A DNA stretch of 64,000 nucleotides from Phenylobacterium sp. NIBR 498073 (lineage in GTDB: Bacteria; Pseudomonadota; Alphaproteobacteria; Caulobacterales; Caulobacteraceae): positions 3,443,001-3,507,000 of the forward strand of contig NZ_CP114599.1 in assembly GCF_027286305.1 (NCBI RefSeq). Reading direction: 5' to 3'. Numbering within the stretch: position 1 is the first letter of the stretch; each line of letters starts with the position of its first letter. Position numbers and translations under genes: made by a program. The notes beneath the pieces were generated by a model that was not told where the DNA came from, did no database searches, and saw only the letters and a list, made by a program, of their open reading frames with translations. This document shows positions 1-8,849 of the stretch, one piece after another.

Positions 1-1
1 C

Positions 2-1159
2 GCCCTGGCCACGCCGCGCGCCACCCTGCTGGGCGTGCTGATGAGCCCGCCGTTCAACCTGCCGGCCGCCACCGCCAACGCCGCTGCCAACGCCTATGTC
101 GCGGCCCTGCCCTCGGTCTCGGTCGACTTCGCCGGCCGCGCGCCGGAAGAGATCCAGACGGTCGCCCTGTTCGCCGACGGCCGTTACCAGCTGACCCAGC
201 AGCTCTCGCTGCTGGCCGGCTTCCGCTACGACCGCGAGGAAAACACCCTGGCGGTGGCCCAGACCACGCGCTTCGCCGGGACCTATCCGAACCCGGCCGC
301 CTTCGGCGCCTTGGCCCCGGTGATCGCCGGCCTCAACCAGGTCGTCGGCCTCTATGTCGCCCAGGCCACCGCCAACCAGCCGGAGACCTCGCGCAGCTTC
401 GAGGCCTTCCTGCCCAAGCTTGGCCTGAAGTACGACATCACCGAGGACGCCTCGCTGAGCTTCGTGGCCCAGCGCGGCTATCGCTCGGGCGGCGCCAATA
501 TCAACGTCATCCGCTCGGCGGTCGTCCCCTACGACCCGGAATACACCTGGAACTACGAGCTGGCGGCCCGCACCAGCTGGCTGGACGGCGCCCTGAGCGT
601 CAACGCCAACGCCTACTATGTCGACTGGAGCGACCAGCAGGTGGTCGTGAACCTCAGCGCCACCCCCTACGACTACCAGACCGAAAACGCCGGCGCCTCG
701 CACCTCTACGGGGCCGAGCTCGAAGCCGCCTGGCGTCCGACCGCCGCCTTGGACCTCTACGGGTCGGTCGGCTACAGCCGCACCGAGTTCGACGACTTCA
801 CCATCCGCGCCGGGACCAGCACCATCGATCTCTCGGGCAGCGAGTTCGCCTTCGCGCCGGAATGGACCTGGAACCTCGGCGGCGCCTATCGCTGGGACAA
901 CGGCGTGTTCGTCAACCTGGACGCCGGCTACCGCAGCGAGTCCTACGGCGTCTCCGGCCCGACCCAAGGCGCCAACAAGCTCGACGCCCGCACCCTGCTC
1001 GGCGGCAAGATCGGCTACCAGGCCGAACGCTGGACCCTGGCCGCCTACGCGACCAACCTGCTGGACGAGGAGTACGTCCAGTTCCGCCAGCCGACCCTCA
1101 ACCGCGCCATGTACGGCGCGCCGCGCGTCTTCGGCGCCGTCCTCGAAACCCGTTGGTGA
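2..1159 (+). CDS. TonB-dependent outer-membrane receptor, C-terminal part
   Basis: The reading frame is open from the first bases of the window, so the plug domain and early barrel lie outside it. About 385 residues remain. They show alternating aromatic and polar stretches typical of transmembrane beta strands (tyrosine-rich segments such as 'NANAYYVDWSDQQVVV') and end in a terminal strand closing on Trp, the usual outer-membrane sorting signature. Such receptors import siderophores, cobalamin or oligosaccharides across the outer membrane using TonB energy. The substrate cannot be read from this part. The downstream neighbour is an MFS transporter on the same strand about 195 bases away, which could handle the same substrate in the inner membrane; that link is inference only. 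Confidence 0.85.
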   Translation, partial: ALATPRATLLGVLMSPPFNLPAATANAAANAYVAALPSVSVDFAGRAPEEIQTVALFADGRYQLTQQLSLLAGFRYDREENTLAVAQTTRFAGTYPNPAAFGALAPVIAGLNQVVGLYVAQATANQPETSRSFEAFLPKLGLKYDITEDASLSFVAQRGYRSGGANINVIRSAVVPYDPEYTWNYELAARTSWLDGALSVNANAYYVDWSDQQVVVNLSATPYDYQTENAGASHLYGAELEAAWRPTAALDLYGSVGYSRTEFDDFTIRAGTSTIDLSGSEFAFAPEWTWNLGGAYRWDNGVFVNLDAGYRSESYGVSGPTQGANKLDARTLLGGKIGYQAERWTLAAYATNLLDEEYVQFRQPTLNRAMYGAPRVFGAVLETRW

Positions 1160-1354
1160 CGGAGAGTCTTCTCCAAATCCGAAAAGCTCAGAGCGCGATC
1201 AGATTCTATCGAAGCCGATCGCGCTCCGGGCCGCGCGCGCCCCTTCCCCCGCGGTATCGGACTCTGGTACGACGGTCGGCATAAAATTTAGCCGTAAAGA
1301 TTAGGGAGTCGCCCGCGCGACCCATTTAGCGATCCGCGCGCGGGCGGGACGCGA

Positions 1355-2695
1355 TTGGAAGCACATATTTCAAGGCAGGACGCGGCGTTGGCCGCGTCTG
1401 AAGACGCCCCTGTCGAACTCAGCCTGGCGGAAAAGGAAGCCGCCTACGAGAAGTTCGTCTGGGACAATCTGAAGCGCAATTACATCGGCAACTATCTGCA
1501 CGGCATGCTCGGCATGACCGGCTTCCGGCTCATCAACGCGCCGACCTTCCTCCCCGCCTACCTGCACATGATCTCCGGGTCGAACACCATCGTCGGCCTG
1601 GGCCTGGCGCTGCAGCAGGTCGGCAGCGTGATTTCGCCGATCTTCGGCGCCACCCAGATCGAACACCGCAGCAAGGTGATGCCGGCCGCCGTCTGGATGG
1701 GCGGACTGGCCCGCGTTCAGATCGTCGGCATGGCGCTGGCCGGCTGGTTCCTCAAGGATCAGTCGCTGGTCGTCACCATGATGATCCTGATGTTCCTGTT
1801 CGGGCTGTTCATGGGCACCCAGCGGGTGGTGTTCGGCCTGCTGATGGCCAAGGTCATTCCGCTCAGCCGCCGCGGCCGCCTGCAGGCCTGGCGCAACGCC
1901 ACCGGCGGGCTGATCGCCGCCGCCCTCGCCTGGGCGGCCGGCAAATACCTGATCGAGGGCAACGTCTTCGGCAACGGCTACGCCACCACCTTCGCGCTGG
2001 CCGCCTTCCTGACCAGCCTGGGCCTCTGGGCCCTGCAGCTGCTGCTCAGGGAGCCCGAGCCCCCCAACCTGCCGGCCCAGGCGAGGTTCCGCGACCGGGT
2101 GAAGGACTTCCCGGCGCTGATCATGTCGGACAAGGGCTACGCCTGGTTCCTGGTCGTGCAGATGGTCGCCACCGCCAGCCGGATCGCCACGCCGTTCTAC
2201 ATCATCTTCGTCTCGTCCACGATGAAGCTGGACGGCATGACGCTGGGCCTGCTCAGCCTGGCCTTCCTCGGCGCCGACACCCTGTCGAACCTGGTCTGGG
2301 GCTATCTGGGCGACAAGACCGGCTTCAAGCTGGTGCTGACGGTCTCGCTGTTCGCCTGGGCCATGGCCACCACCCTGCTGATGCTCAACCACGCGCCCTG
2401 GGCGGTGTTCCTGGCCTTCTTCGGCCTCGGCGCGGCGCAGTCGGGGTACATGATGGCCGCCCAGACGATGATCCTGGAGTTCGGCTCGCGGGCCGAGATG
2501 CCGATGCGCATCGCCATCTCCTCCACGGCCGAAGGCATCATGGCCTCGCTCGGGCCGCTGGCCGGCGGCTTCATCGCCGACCACTACGGCTTCAACGTCG
2601 TGTTCGGCGCCTCGATCGGCTTCCTGGTGCTCGGTTTGCTGATCCTGCTTACCGTCGTGAAGGAACCGCGCACCGCACGGATGGCCTCGCTCTGA
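1355..2695 (+). CDS. MFS transporter
   Basis: A 446-residue protein with about twelve hydrophobic segments and a soluble N-terminal tail of about 50 residues. The pattern 'LAGGFIADHYGF' near the end and the basic loops between helices are typical of the major facilitator superfamily. It acts in the inner membrane as a secondary transporter. The substrate is unknown. The start used is a TTG, because no in-frame ATG precedes the conserved N-terminal region; the next in-frame ATG, at about 1505, would remove conserved sequence. It follows a TonB-dependent receptor on the same strand, and a small single-pass membrane protein gene begins 21 bases after its stop, so the two may be co-transcribed. 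Confidence 0.85.
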   Translation: MEAHISRQDAALAASEDAPVELSLAEKEAAYEKFVWDNLKRNYIGNYLHGMLGMTGFRLINAPTFLPAYLHMISGSNTIVGLGLALQQVGSVISPIFGATQIEHRSKVMPAAVWMGGLARVQIVGMALAGWFLKDQSLVVTMMILMFLFGLFMGTQRVVFGLLMAKVIPLSRRGRLQAWRNATGGLIAAALAWAAGKYLIEGNVFGNGYATTFALAAFLTSLGLWALQLLLREPEPPNLPAQARFRDRVKDFPALIMSDKGYAWFLVVQMVATASRIATPFYIIFVSSTMKLDGMTLGLLSLAFLGADTLSNLVWGYLGDKTGFKLVLTVSLFAWAMATTLLMLNHAPWAVFLAFFGLGAAQSGYMMAAQTMILEFGSRAEMPMRIAISSTAEGIMASLGPLAGGFIADHYGFNVVFGASIGFLVLGLLILLTVVKEPRTARMASL

Positions 2696-2716
2696 AGGCG
2701 TGCTAGATCGAATGTC

Positions 2717-2932
2717 ATGAAGCCCGAGAAGGATCCTGAGGTCGTCGACCTCGCCCAGCATCGAAAGGCCGTCCAGGCTCGCGAGGCGGCGGCCAAGGCC
2801 GCCCGCGAAAAGGCCGCGCGCCAGGCGAAGTCGGGCGGCTCGATGCTCGGCGGGCGCCGGCACGCCGGCCTGATCCTGGTCCTGGTCGTCGTCGCGCTGC
2901 TGGCGATCTTCGTCCTGCCGCGCCTGCTCTAG
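2717..2932 (+). CDS. small single-pass membrane protein
   Basis: A 71-residue protein. The N-terminal half is highly charged and Ala/Lys/Arg rich (residues about 15-40, likely helical), and the C-terminus is a single hydrophobic segment (about 51-69). This would make a tail-anchored or C-terminally anchored inner-membrane protein. I do not recognise a named family. It starts 21 bases after the MFS gene, consistent with co-transcription, and is followed by a strong GC-rich hairpin that may end the transcript. Its codon use resembles the neighbours. It could be a spurious short frame, but the clean charged-then-hydrophobic layout argues for a real gene. Confidence 0.6.
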   Translation: MKPEKDPEVVDLAQHRKAVQAREAAAKAAREKAARQAKSGGSMLGGRRHAGLILVLVVVALLAIFVLPRLL

Positions 2933-2942
2933 CGAAATATCG

Positions 2943-2967
2943 GCCGCGCCGTGTCACACGGCGCGGC
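2943..2967 (+). terminator. strong GC hairpin, possible terminator
   Basis: A perfect 11-bp inverted repeat (gccgcgccgtg / cacggcgcggc) with a 3-base loop, just after the small membrane protein gene. There is no T-tract, so it is either a weak terminator or an RNA-stabilising structure. A GTG at 2951 that would extend the next gene upstream lies inside this hairpin, which argues for the later ATG start. Confidence 0.5.
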
Positions 2968-3010
2968 GCCCGCGCGTCCTGTCGCTGACCCCCCAGCACA
3001 GGACCTCCCC

Positions 3011-3475
3011 ATGTCTGCTCGCCTGAACCCCTACGCCGCCGCGCCGGAAATGATCGCGGCCATGACCGCGCTCGAGACCGCCGTCGTCTCTTCGGGCCTC
3101 GAACACAGCCTGATCGAGCTGGTGAAGACCCGCGCCTCGCAGATCAACGGCTGCGCCTTCTGCATCCACATGCACACCCGCGACGCCCGCGCCCACGGCG
3201 AGAGCGAGGAGCGGCTGTACCTGCTCGCCGCCTGGTGGGAGAGCTCGCTGTTCACCCCGCGCGAGAAAGCGGCCCTGACCTGGACCGACTCCCTGACCCT
3301 GGTCGCCCAGACCCGCGCGCCGGACGCCGACTACGCGACCATGCGCGAGCACTTCGACGAGGCCGAGGCCGTCAAGCTGACCATACTGATCGGCGCGATC
3401 AACGTCTGGAACCGGCTGGCCGTCGGCTTCCGCAGCCAGCACCCGCGCAAGTGGGTCGCCGAAAAGGCGGCCTAA
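3011..3475 (+). CDS. carboxymuconolactone decarboxylase / AhpD-like protein
   Basis: 154 residues. The AhpD-type redox motif is visible as Cys48-x-x-Cys51 followed by His55 in 'NGCAFCIHMHTRDA', in the middle of the all-helical fold. Family members are alkylhydroperoxidase-like or decarboxylase-like enzymes that often act in peroxide defence. The CxxC form points to the redox rather than the decarboxylase branch. The ATG at 3011 is preceded by 'aggacc' and is preferred over an in-frame GTG at 2951 that sits in a hairpin. Its stop codon interleaves with that of the convergent leucine dehydrogenase gene (4-base overlap). Confidence 0.88.
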   Translation: MSARLNPYAAAPEMIAAMTALETAVVSSGLEHSLIELVKTRASQINGCAFCIHMHTRDARAHGESEERLYLLAAWWESSLFTPREKAALTWTDSLTLVAQTRAPDADYATMREHFDEAEAVKLTILIGAINVWNRLAVGFRSQHPRKWVAEKAA

Positions 3476-4548
3476 GCCGCCAGCTTGCCGGCTGCGGCCT
3501 GGGCGATGCGCGCCTTGGCCATCTCGTTGGCGACGTCGTAGCTCGGCCGCCCCTCGGATGCGGCGCGGTCGAGCACCTCCTCGAGCGTCAGGGTCAGGCG
3601 GTCGAGCTTGGCCTGCACCCAGGCCTGGTCGAAGGCCTCGCCGCGCTCCAGGGCCCGGATCTCGCCGGCGACGTTGATGATGCCGCCGCCGTTGATCACG
3701 TAGTCGGGCGCATAGAGGATCCCGCGGGCGAACACTTCGCGGCCGATCTCGGGGCTGGCCAGCTGGTTGTTGGCGCCGCCGGCGATGATCTTGGCCTTCA
3801 GCCGCGGCAGGGTGGCCTCGTTGACCGCCCCGCCCAGGGCGCACGGCGCGAAGACGTCGGCCTGCGCCTCGAAGATCGCGGCCGGCGCGACGATGGTCGC
3901 TCCGGTCGCCGCCGCCACCTGCGACAGCGCCTCCTCGTTGACGTCGGTGATGATCAGCTTGGCGCCTGCCGCGTGCAGCTTCTGCGCCAGGTAGGCCCCG
4001 ACATGGCCGACGCCCTGGATCGCGACGGTCACGCCGTCGAGCTCGCGGTTCAGGCCGCGTCGGACCGCCAGGCGCACGCCGCGGAACACGCCTTCGGCGG
4101 TCACCGGGCTCGGATCGCCGGAGGCGGCCGGATGGCCCTCCAGGCCCGCGACGTAGCGCGTCTCCTTGCGCGCATAGCCGAGATCGACCGGCGAGACGCC
4201 GACGTCCTCGGCCGTCCAGTAAGCGCCGTTCAGCGCCTCGACCGCGCGGCCGAACGCCTCGAACAGCGCCGGGGTCTTCATGGTCCGGCTGTCGCCGATG
4301 ATCACCGACTTGCCGCCGCCCAGGTCCAGGTCGGCCATGGCGTTCTTGTAGGACATGGCCCGCGACAGCCGCAGCGCGTCGTCCAGCGCCGCCTCGGCGC
4401 TGGCGTAGGGCCACATCCGGCAGCCCCCCGCCGCCGGCCCGCGCGCAGTCGAATGAACCGCGACGATGGCCTTCAGGCCGGTTTTTTCATCGAAGAACGA
4501 ATGCACGCCTTCGTGAGCCTCGAACGCCGGAGAATCGAACAAAGTCAT
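3472..4548 (-). CDS. Glu/Leu/Phe/Val dehydrogenase (leucine dehydrogenase type)
   Basis: 358 residues, the normal length for NAD-dependent leucine/phenylalanine dehydrogenases. It interconverts a branched-chain or aromatic L-amino acid and its 2-oxo acid plus ammonia. The substrate loop carries 'GGCRMWPY' (41-48). Lys68 and Lys80 lie in 'SYKNAMADLDLGGGKS', at the positions numbered 68 and 80 in the Bacillus enzyme, and Asp115 is present. The Rossmann fingerprint GVGHVG is at 179-184. The substrate (Leu/Val versus Phe) cannot be settled by eye. It is convergent with the AhpD-like gene and separated by 61 bases from the lipoprotein hydrolase on the same strand. Confidence 0.9.
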   Translation of the reverse strand: MTLFDSPAFEAHEGVHSFFDEKTGLKAIVAVHSTARGPAAGGCRMWPYASAEAALDDALRLSRAMSYKNAMADLDLGGGKSVIIGDSRTMKTPALFEAFGRAVEALNGAYWTAEDVGVSPVDLGYARKETRYVAGLEGHPAASGDPSPVTAEGVFRGVRLAVRRGLNRELDGVTVAIQGVGHVGAYLAQKLHAAGAKLIITDVNEEALSQVAAATGATIVAPAAIFEAQADVFAPCALGGAVNEATLPRLKAKIIAGGANNQLASPEIGREVFARGILYAPDYVINGGGIINVAGEIRALERGEAFDQAWVQAKLDRLTLTLEEVLDRAASEGRPSYDVANEMAKARIAQAAAGKLAA

Positions 4549-4609
4549 GCTGCAATCAACGCCTCAAAGCGGAAGAGATTGCCGCCGGATTACGCCCCTC
4601 CCCGACGCT

Positions 4610-5647
4610 TCACAAGCCCGCTCTGACTCGCCCCGCCGCTTCGGCGTTGACCGGCGCATTGGCCTGGGTGGGCGATCCCGGGATGGTCGGCGCCCCCGAC
4701 GGCAGCGGCGCCTGCGGCGTCTTGATGAACGACAGCAGGTCGGCCCACACCACCGGCCCCTGGTGGTCGCGGGTCATCAGGTGCCAGCCCCGCGCATAGT
4801 AGGCCGAGCGATCGGTCGGCTTCAGCCGCCCCGCGGCCTGGAACGACGGCTTTTCAGGAATGATCTCGTCATTGGCCCCGTAGATGTAGAGCGTCGGCAC
4901 CTTGATCTCGCCGGTCGCCGCCCAGGCGCGCTCCATCATCGCCACCAGGCCGTAGAGCGTGTCGGAGCGCGCGCCCCAGACCATCAGTGGGTCGCGGCCC
5001 ATGGCCACCAGTTCCTCGTGATTGTCGGTCGGCTTCACGCGGCTGGCCAGCCAGCGGGGCGGTTCATAGACCTTGGCGGCGGTGAGGCGCGAGGCCAACC
5101 ACAGCATGGTCTTGTACGGCAGCGGCTGGTTCGACCAGCCCCAGACCGCCGGCGCCATCAGGATCAGCCGGTCGGCGGCCGGCGGCCGGTCCGAGGCGAA
5201 GGCCTCGATCGCCACCGCCCCGCCCATGCTTTCGCCTGCGACGATCAGCGGCACGCCCGGATGGCGCATGCGCGCCACCGCGACCATGGTCCGCAGGTCC
5301 TCGATCATCAGTTCGTCGCCGCCCCATACCCCGCGCTGGGGCGAGCGCCCGAACCCGCGCTGGTCGAAGGCGTAGGTCGTCACCCCGTTCTGCGCCCAGT
5401 ACGGCGCGGCCATGTGGAAGGCGTTGGCGTAGTCGTTCATCCCGTGCAGGGCCACCACCACCGCCTGCGGCTCGCCTTGCGCCTCCCAGCGCGTCAGTCC
5501 CAGCCGGGCGCCGTCGAAAGAGACGAATGTGTCCCGCTCCAGGTGCGGCCCCTGGAAACCCGACGGCGGCGCGCCCGCCTGCTGCACCTGCAAGGGGGTG
5601 CAGGCGCTCAGCATCACGGCGGCGAGAACGGCGGCGAGGCGTTTCAC
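4610..5647 (-). CDS. alpha/beta hydrolase lipoprotein (monoacylglycerol lipase-like)
   Basis: 345 residues starting at a GTG. The N-terminus is a lipoprotein signal peptide with lipobox 'LSAC' (Cys16), so the enzyme is probably anchored to the periplasmic face of a membrane. The fold is alpha/beta hydrolase of the serine aminopeptidase S33 / monoglyceride lipase group: HGMNDYA (68-74) for the oxyanion region, nucleophile elbow G-E-Ser140-M-G, a later Asp in 'GANDEIIPE' and a His in 'GWHLMTRD'. The substrate is probably a lysophospholipid or monoacylglycerol (inference). The start overlaps the stop of the upstream glycosylase gene by 4 bases (gtga), so the two are translationally coupled. Confidence 0.87.
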   Translation of the reverse strand: MKRLAAVLAAVMLSACTPLQVQQAGAPPSGFQGPHLERDTFVSFDGARLGLTRWEAQGEPQAVVVALHGMNDYANAFHMAAPYWAQNGVTTYAFDQRGFGRSPQRGVWGGDELMIEDLRTMVAVARMRHPGVPLIVAGESMGGAVAIEAFASDRPPAADRLILMAPAVWGWSNQPLPYKTMLWLASRLTAAKVYEPPRWLASRVKPTDNHEELVAMGRDPLMVWGARSDTLYGLVAMMERAWAATGEIKVPTLYIYGANDEIIPEKPSFQAAGRLKPTDRSAYYARGWHLMTRDHQGPVVWADLLSFIKTPQAPLPSGAPTIPGSPTQANAPVNAEAAGRVRAGL

Positions 5648-6228
5648 GAACCCAAGATCTCCAGAACCCTTTGGCGAAGATAGGGCGCCACCTCGGCTTC
5701 GAACCAGGGATTCCGCTTCAGCCATCCGGTGTTGCGCCAGGATGGATGCGGCATCGGCAGGTAGTTGGGGGCGTAGTCGCGCCAGGCGCGCACGGTCTCG
5801 GTCATGGCGCCCCTGGCCCGCGGGCCCAACGCCCAGGTCTGGGCGTAGCTCCCGACCAGCAAGGTCAGCTCCACCTTCGGCAACTCCGCCAGCAGCTGCG
5901 GCCGCCAGAGCTGTGCGCAGCGCCGCGGCGGCGGATAATCGCCGCCCTTCGGATTGGTCCCCGGAAAGCAGAACGCCATCGCCGCGACGCCGATCTCGGG
6001 CCGGCCGTAAAAGGTCGCCGCGTCGATCCCCATCCACTGGCGCAGGCGATCGCCCGACGCGTCGGTGAACGGCAGGCCGCTCTCGTGTACGCGCCGGCCC
6101 GGCGCTTGGCCGGCGATCAGCAGCCGGGTCTGCGGCCGCACGAACACCACCGGCCGCGGCGCATGCGGCAGCTCGCCGGCGCATGCCCGGCAGGCGGCGA
6201 TGTCGTCAAGAACGGCCGAAAGGCTCAT
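5644..6228 (-). CDS. uracil-DNA glycosylase family protein, probable Fe-S type
   Basis: 194 residues from the ATG at 6228; a further in-frame start upstream would add 18 basic residues and looks less likely. The active-site motif is GQAPG (40-44), and 'MPHPSWRN' near residue 160 is the second UDG motif. Four cysteines are placed as C13-x2-C16 ... C87 ... C104, the spacing that binds a 4Fe-4S cluster in family 4 uracil-DNA glycosylases. The protein should remove uracil or a related damaged base from DNA in base-excision repair. It is coupled by a 4-base overlap to a lipoprotein hydrolase, with no obvious functional link. Confidence 0.85.
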   Translation of the reverse strand: MSLSAVLDDIAACRACAGELPHAPRPVVFVRPQTRLLIAGQAPGRRVHESGLPFTDASGDRLRQWMGIDAATFYGRPEIGVAAMAFCFPGTNPKGGDYPPPRRCAQLWRPQLLAELPKVELTLLVGSYAQTWALGPRARGAMTETVRAWRDYAPNYLPMPHPSWRNTGWLKRNPWFEAEVAPYLRQRVLEILGS

Positions 6229-6328
6229 CGGCCCGATATAGGGCGCCGGCGATGGAGGACGCCACAACCGCCGCGTAACCAAGCCTTATGAATATTTCCC
6301 ATAGGTTGCGGCGACATTCGGAGGCCCG

Positions 6329-7411
6329 ATGAGCGAGTATGCCGATCAACAGTCGCGCGGGGACATCCGGGTCGAATCCCCCTGGCTTACCGCCGCGTCC
6401 CGCGCTCTGCGAGAGCATCGTCTGATCTTCGCCCTTGTCGCCGTCTATGCGATCGGCGCCACGGCGCTCGCGTGGAGCACGGGCAGTCAGGAGCCTGCGA
6501 GCCTCCTTCTACAGCTGCTGATGCGCCTGAAGATCCTGGTGAACTGCGTCCTGTTCTATGTCGTCGCCGTCGACGTCAGCGGCGCGATCAGGGCCGCACC
6601 GAGCGCTCCGCTAGGTGAGCTGATCGGCCGGCTCCGGGCCCGACTGTCCCCGGACATTGTCGCCCCGATCGCGATCATCCTGGCGCTGGTGCTGTTCCTG
6701 AGCTCGTTCACCACGGCCAAGACCATGCTGACCCTGTACAGCGGGTTCGCCTGGGACCAGCGGCTCGCCGACTTCGACGCCTGGCTGCACGGGGGCGTCG
6801 ATCCCTGGCGGTGGCTGCTTCCGCTGATGGGCCATCACGCCGTCACCAGGTTCGTGCAGTTCTGCTACCTGCCGGTTTGGCTGGCCCTCACCGCCGGCGC
6901 ACCGCTCTGGGCGGCGCTGACGCCTCGGCTGGAAGGGAGGCGCGGGCGCTTCCTGATGACCTACCTGCTGACCTGGGTGCTGCTGGGCAACCTCATCGCG
7001 GGCGCCTTCATGAGCGCCGGACCCGTCTATTTCGGCCAGGTGACCGGGTCGTTCGAACGGTTCAAGCCGCTGATCGAGTATCACGCCTTCAGCACCGGCG
7101 CGGCCAACTCCAGCTATGACCTCCAGCGCTGGCTCTGGTTCCTGCACAGCAGCGGCCGGGCCGAGGTCGGCACCGGCATCTCCGCCTTCCCGAGCCTGCA
7201 CGTGGCGATGGCCACGCTGTTCGCGATCCTGGGCTCGCTGATCGGCCGCCGGGCGTTCGCCATCGCCTTGGCGTTCCTGGTGCTGATCCTGGCCGCCTCG
7301 GTGCACCTGGGATGGCACTACGCCGTCGACGGCTACGCCTCGATCATCCTGACTGTCGGCATCTGGTTCGCGCTCAAGCCGCTCGACGCGCGCGAGCGGC
7401 CGAAGACCTAG
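6329..7411 (+). CDS. PAP2 superfamily membrane protein (inositol phosphorylceramide synthase-like)
   Basis: 360 residues with several membrane segments. PAP2 signatures two and three are visible as 'FPSLHVAM' and, about 40 residues on, 'HLGWHYAVDGY', which supply the Ser/His and His/Asp of the phosphotransfer site. The overall layout, with the catalytic motifs close to the C-terminus after five or so helices, resembles the AUR1/inositol-phosphorylceramide-synthase-like branch of PAP2 proteins. It probably transfers or removes a phosphate or phospho-alcohol head group on a lipid; sphingolipid work would fit Caulobacterales but is inference. The ATG is preceded by 'cggagg'. Its stop interleaves with that of the convergent DUF3253 gene. 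Confidence 0.82.
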   Translation: MSEYADQQSRGDIRVESPWLTAASRALREHRLIFALVAVYAIGATALAWSTGSQEPASLLLQLLMRLKILVNCVLFYVVAVDVSGAIRAAPSAPLGELIGRLRARLSPDIVAPIAIILALVLFLSSFTTAKTMLTLYSGFAWDQRLADFDAWLHGGVDPWRWLLPLMGHHAVTRFVQFCYLPVWLALTAGAPLWAALTPRLEGRRGRFLMTYLLTWVLLGNLIAGAFMSAGPVYFGQVTGSFERFKPLIEYHAFSTGAANSSYDLQRWLWFLHSSGRAEVGTGISAFPSLHVAMATLFAILGSLIGRRAFAIALAFLVLILAASVHLGWHYAVDGYASIILTVGIWFALKPLDARERPKT

Positions 7412-7689
7412 TCCTCGCCCCGCGGCGACGACGCCAGGCTTTCGCCCTCCAGCGGCAGGCGCAGGCGGTAGACGCCCTTGAACTTCTCGGGGTCGGCCGG
7501 CTTGCCGTGGCGGGTGATGACGATCTTGCCCTGGCGGGCCAGGCCCCGCGCAGTATTGCGCACATGCCCGGTCAGCCGCCGCCAGTTCTCGTTGTCGGCG
7601 GCGCGCGCCACCTCCTCCGAGGAGGCGGACTTGCCAGGCGCCAGCTTGCCCAGCACGTCGAAGATCACCGCTTCCATGTCGACGCTCAT
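7408..7689 (-). CDS. DUF3253 protein, winged-helix-like
   Basis: 93 residues matching the pattern I know for DUF3253: 'SSEEVARA', 'NWRRLTGHVRNTARGLARQG' and 'ITRHGKPADPEKFKGVYRL'. The order of short helices followed by a beta hairpin suggests a small winged-helix fold, possibly nucleic-acid binding. The function is not established. It starts 2 bases after the end of the acyl-CoA dehydrogenase gene, on the same strand, so it is probably the last gene of that operon. It converges on the PAP2 gene with interleaved stop codons. Confidence 0.8.
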   Translation of the reverse strand: MSVDMEAVIFDVLGKLAPGKSASSEEVARAADNENWRRLTGHVRNTARGLARQGKIVITRHGKPADPEKFKGVYRLRLPLEGESLASSPRGED

Positions 7690-7691
7690 GA

Positions 7692-8840
7692 TCAGCCGCC
7701 CCGCTTGATGGTTTCGCGGGCGATGACCACCTGCTGGATCTGGCTGGTGCCCTCGTAGATCCGGAAGATCCGCACGTCGCGATAGAAGCGCTCGATGCCG
7801 TGGTCGGCGACATAGCCGGCGCCGCCGAAGATCTGCACCGCGCGGTCGGCGACGCGGCCGACCATCTCCGAGGCGAAGTACTTGGCCGCGGCCGCCTCCA
7901 TGGTCACGCTCTGGCCGGCGTCGCGCTTGCGGGCGGTCTCCATGGTCATCGCCTTGGCGACCAGCGCCTCGGTCTTGGAGTCGGCGATCATCCCCTGGAC
8001 CAGCTGGAAGTTTGAGATCGCCTGGCCGAACTGCTTGCGCTCGGTCGCGTAGGCCACGCAGTCGGCGAGCAGCCGCTCGGCCACGCCGATGCAGATCGCC
8101 GAGATGTGCAGGCGGCCGCGGTCCAGCACCTGCATGGCGACCTTGAAGCCCTCGCCCTCATTGCCCAGGCGGTTCTCGACCGGCACCCGGACGTTGTCGA
8201 AGATCACGTCGCAGATGTGCGCGCCCTGCTGGCCCATCTTCTTTTCGGGCTTGCCGACCGACAGGCCCGGCAGGCTGCGCTCGACCAGGAAGGCGCTGAC
8301 CCCGCCGCCGCCCGCCTTGCTGGGATCGCTGCGGGCCATGACCGTAAAAAGGTCGGCCTTGTTAGCGTTGGTGATGAATCGCTTGGTGCCGTTCAGGACG
8401 TAGAAGTCGCCGTCGCGGATCGCGGTGGTCTGGACGTTGGCGCTGTCGGAGCCGGCTTCCGGCTCGGTCAGGGCGAACGAGGTGATGATCTCGCCCGAGG
8501 CGATCCCCGGCAGGTACTTGGCCTTCTGGGCGTCGGAGCCGAACATCACCAGCCCCTGGCTGCCGATGCCGACATTGGTGCCGAACGCCGAGCGGAAGGC
8601 CGGGCTGGTGCGGCCCAGCTCGACGCCGACCAGGCACTCGTCCTCCATAGAGAGGTCCAGGCCGCCGAACTCTTCCGGGATCGACAGGCCGAACAGGCCC
8701 AGCCCCTTCATCTCCTCGACCACTTCGGCCGGAATCGCGTCGTCCTCGGAGACCTTGGCCTCCAGCGGCCGCAGCCGTTCGGTGACGAACCGGCGGACCG
8801 TGTCGATCAGCTGTTCACGGGTTTCGAGGTCGAGGGCCAT
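7692..8840 (-). CDS. acyl-CoA dehydrogenase
   Basis: 382 residues, the standard length. It uses FAD to introduce the alpha-beta double bond into an acyl-CoA in fatty-acid or branched-chain amino-acid degradation. The catalytic base is Glu363 in 'YEGTSQIQQ', the position used by medium/short-chain enzymes. 'FALTEPEAGSD' is the first family signature and 'QVLDRGRLHISAICIGVAE' lies in the second helical domain. Located between a periplasmic protein gene (upstream, 9-base gap) and a DUF3253 gene (downstream, 2-base gap), all on the minus strand. The chain-length specificity cannot be read from the sequence. Confidence 0.93.
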   Translation of the reverse strand: MALDLETREQLIDTVRRFVTERLRPLEAKVSEDDAIPAEVVEEMKGLGLFGLSIPEEFGGLDLSMEDECLVGVELGRTSPAFRSAFGTNVGIGSQGLVMFGSDAQKAKYLPGIASGEIITSFALTEPEAGSDSANVQTTAIRDGDFYVLNGTKRFITNANKADLFTVMARSDPSKAGGGGVSAFLVERSLPGLSVGKPEKKMGQQGAHICDVIFDNVRVPVENRLGNEGEGFKVAMQVLDRGRLHISAICIGVAERLLADCVAYATERKQFGQAISNFQLVQGMIADSKTEALVAKAMTMETARKRDAGQSVTMEAAAAKYFASEMVGRVADRAVQIFGGAGYVADHGIERFYRDVRIFRIYEGTSQIQQVVIARETIKRGG

Positions 8841-8849
8841 GGGAAGTCT

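Noticed and set aside
1370..2863. A 497-codon minus-strand frame opposite the MFS gene
   Set aside because: A His/Gln/Gly/Arg-rich product without hydrophobic segments, while the plus strand encodes a coherent twelve-helix transporter.
2951..3010. A GTG start extending the AhpD-like protein by 20 residues
   Set aside because: It sits inside a strong hairpin and the added Pro/Ala residues are not part of the family; the ATG at 3011 has its own ribosome site.
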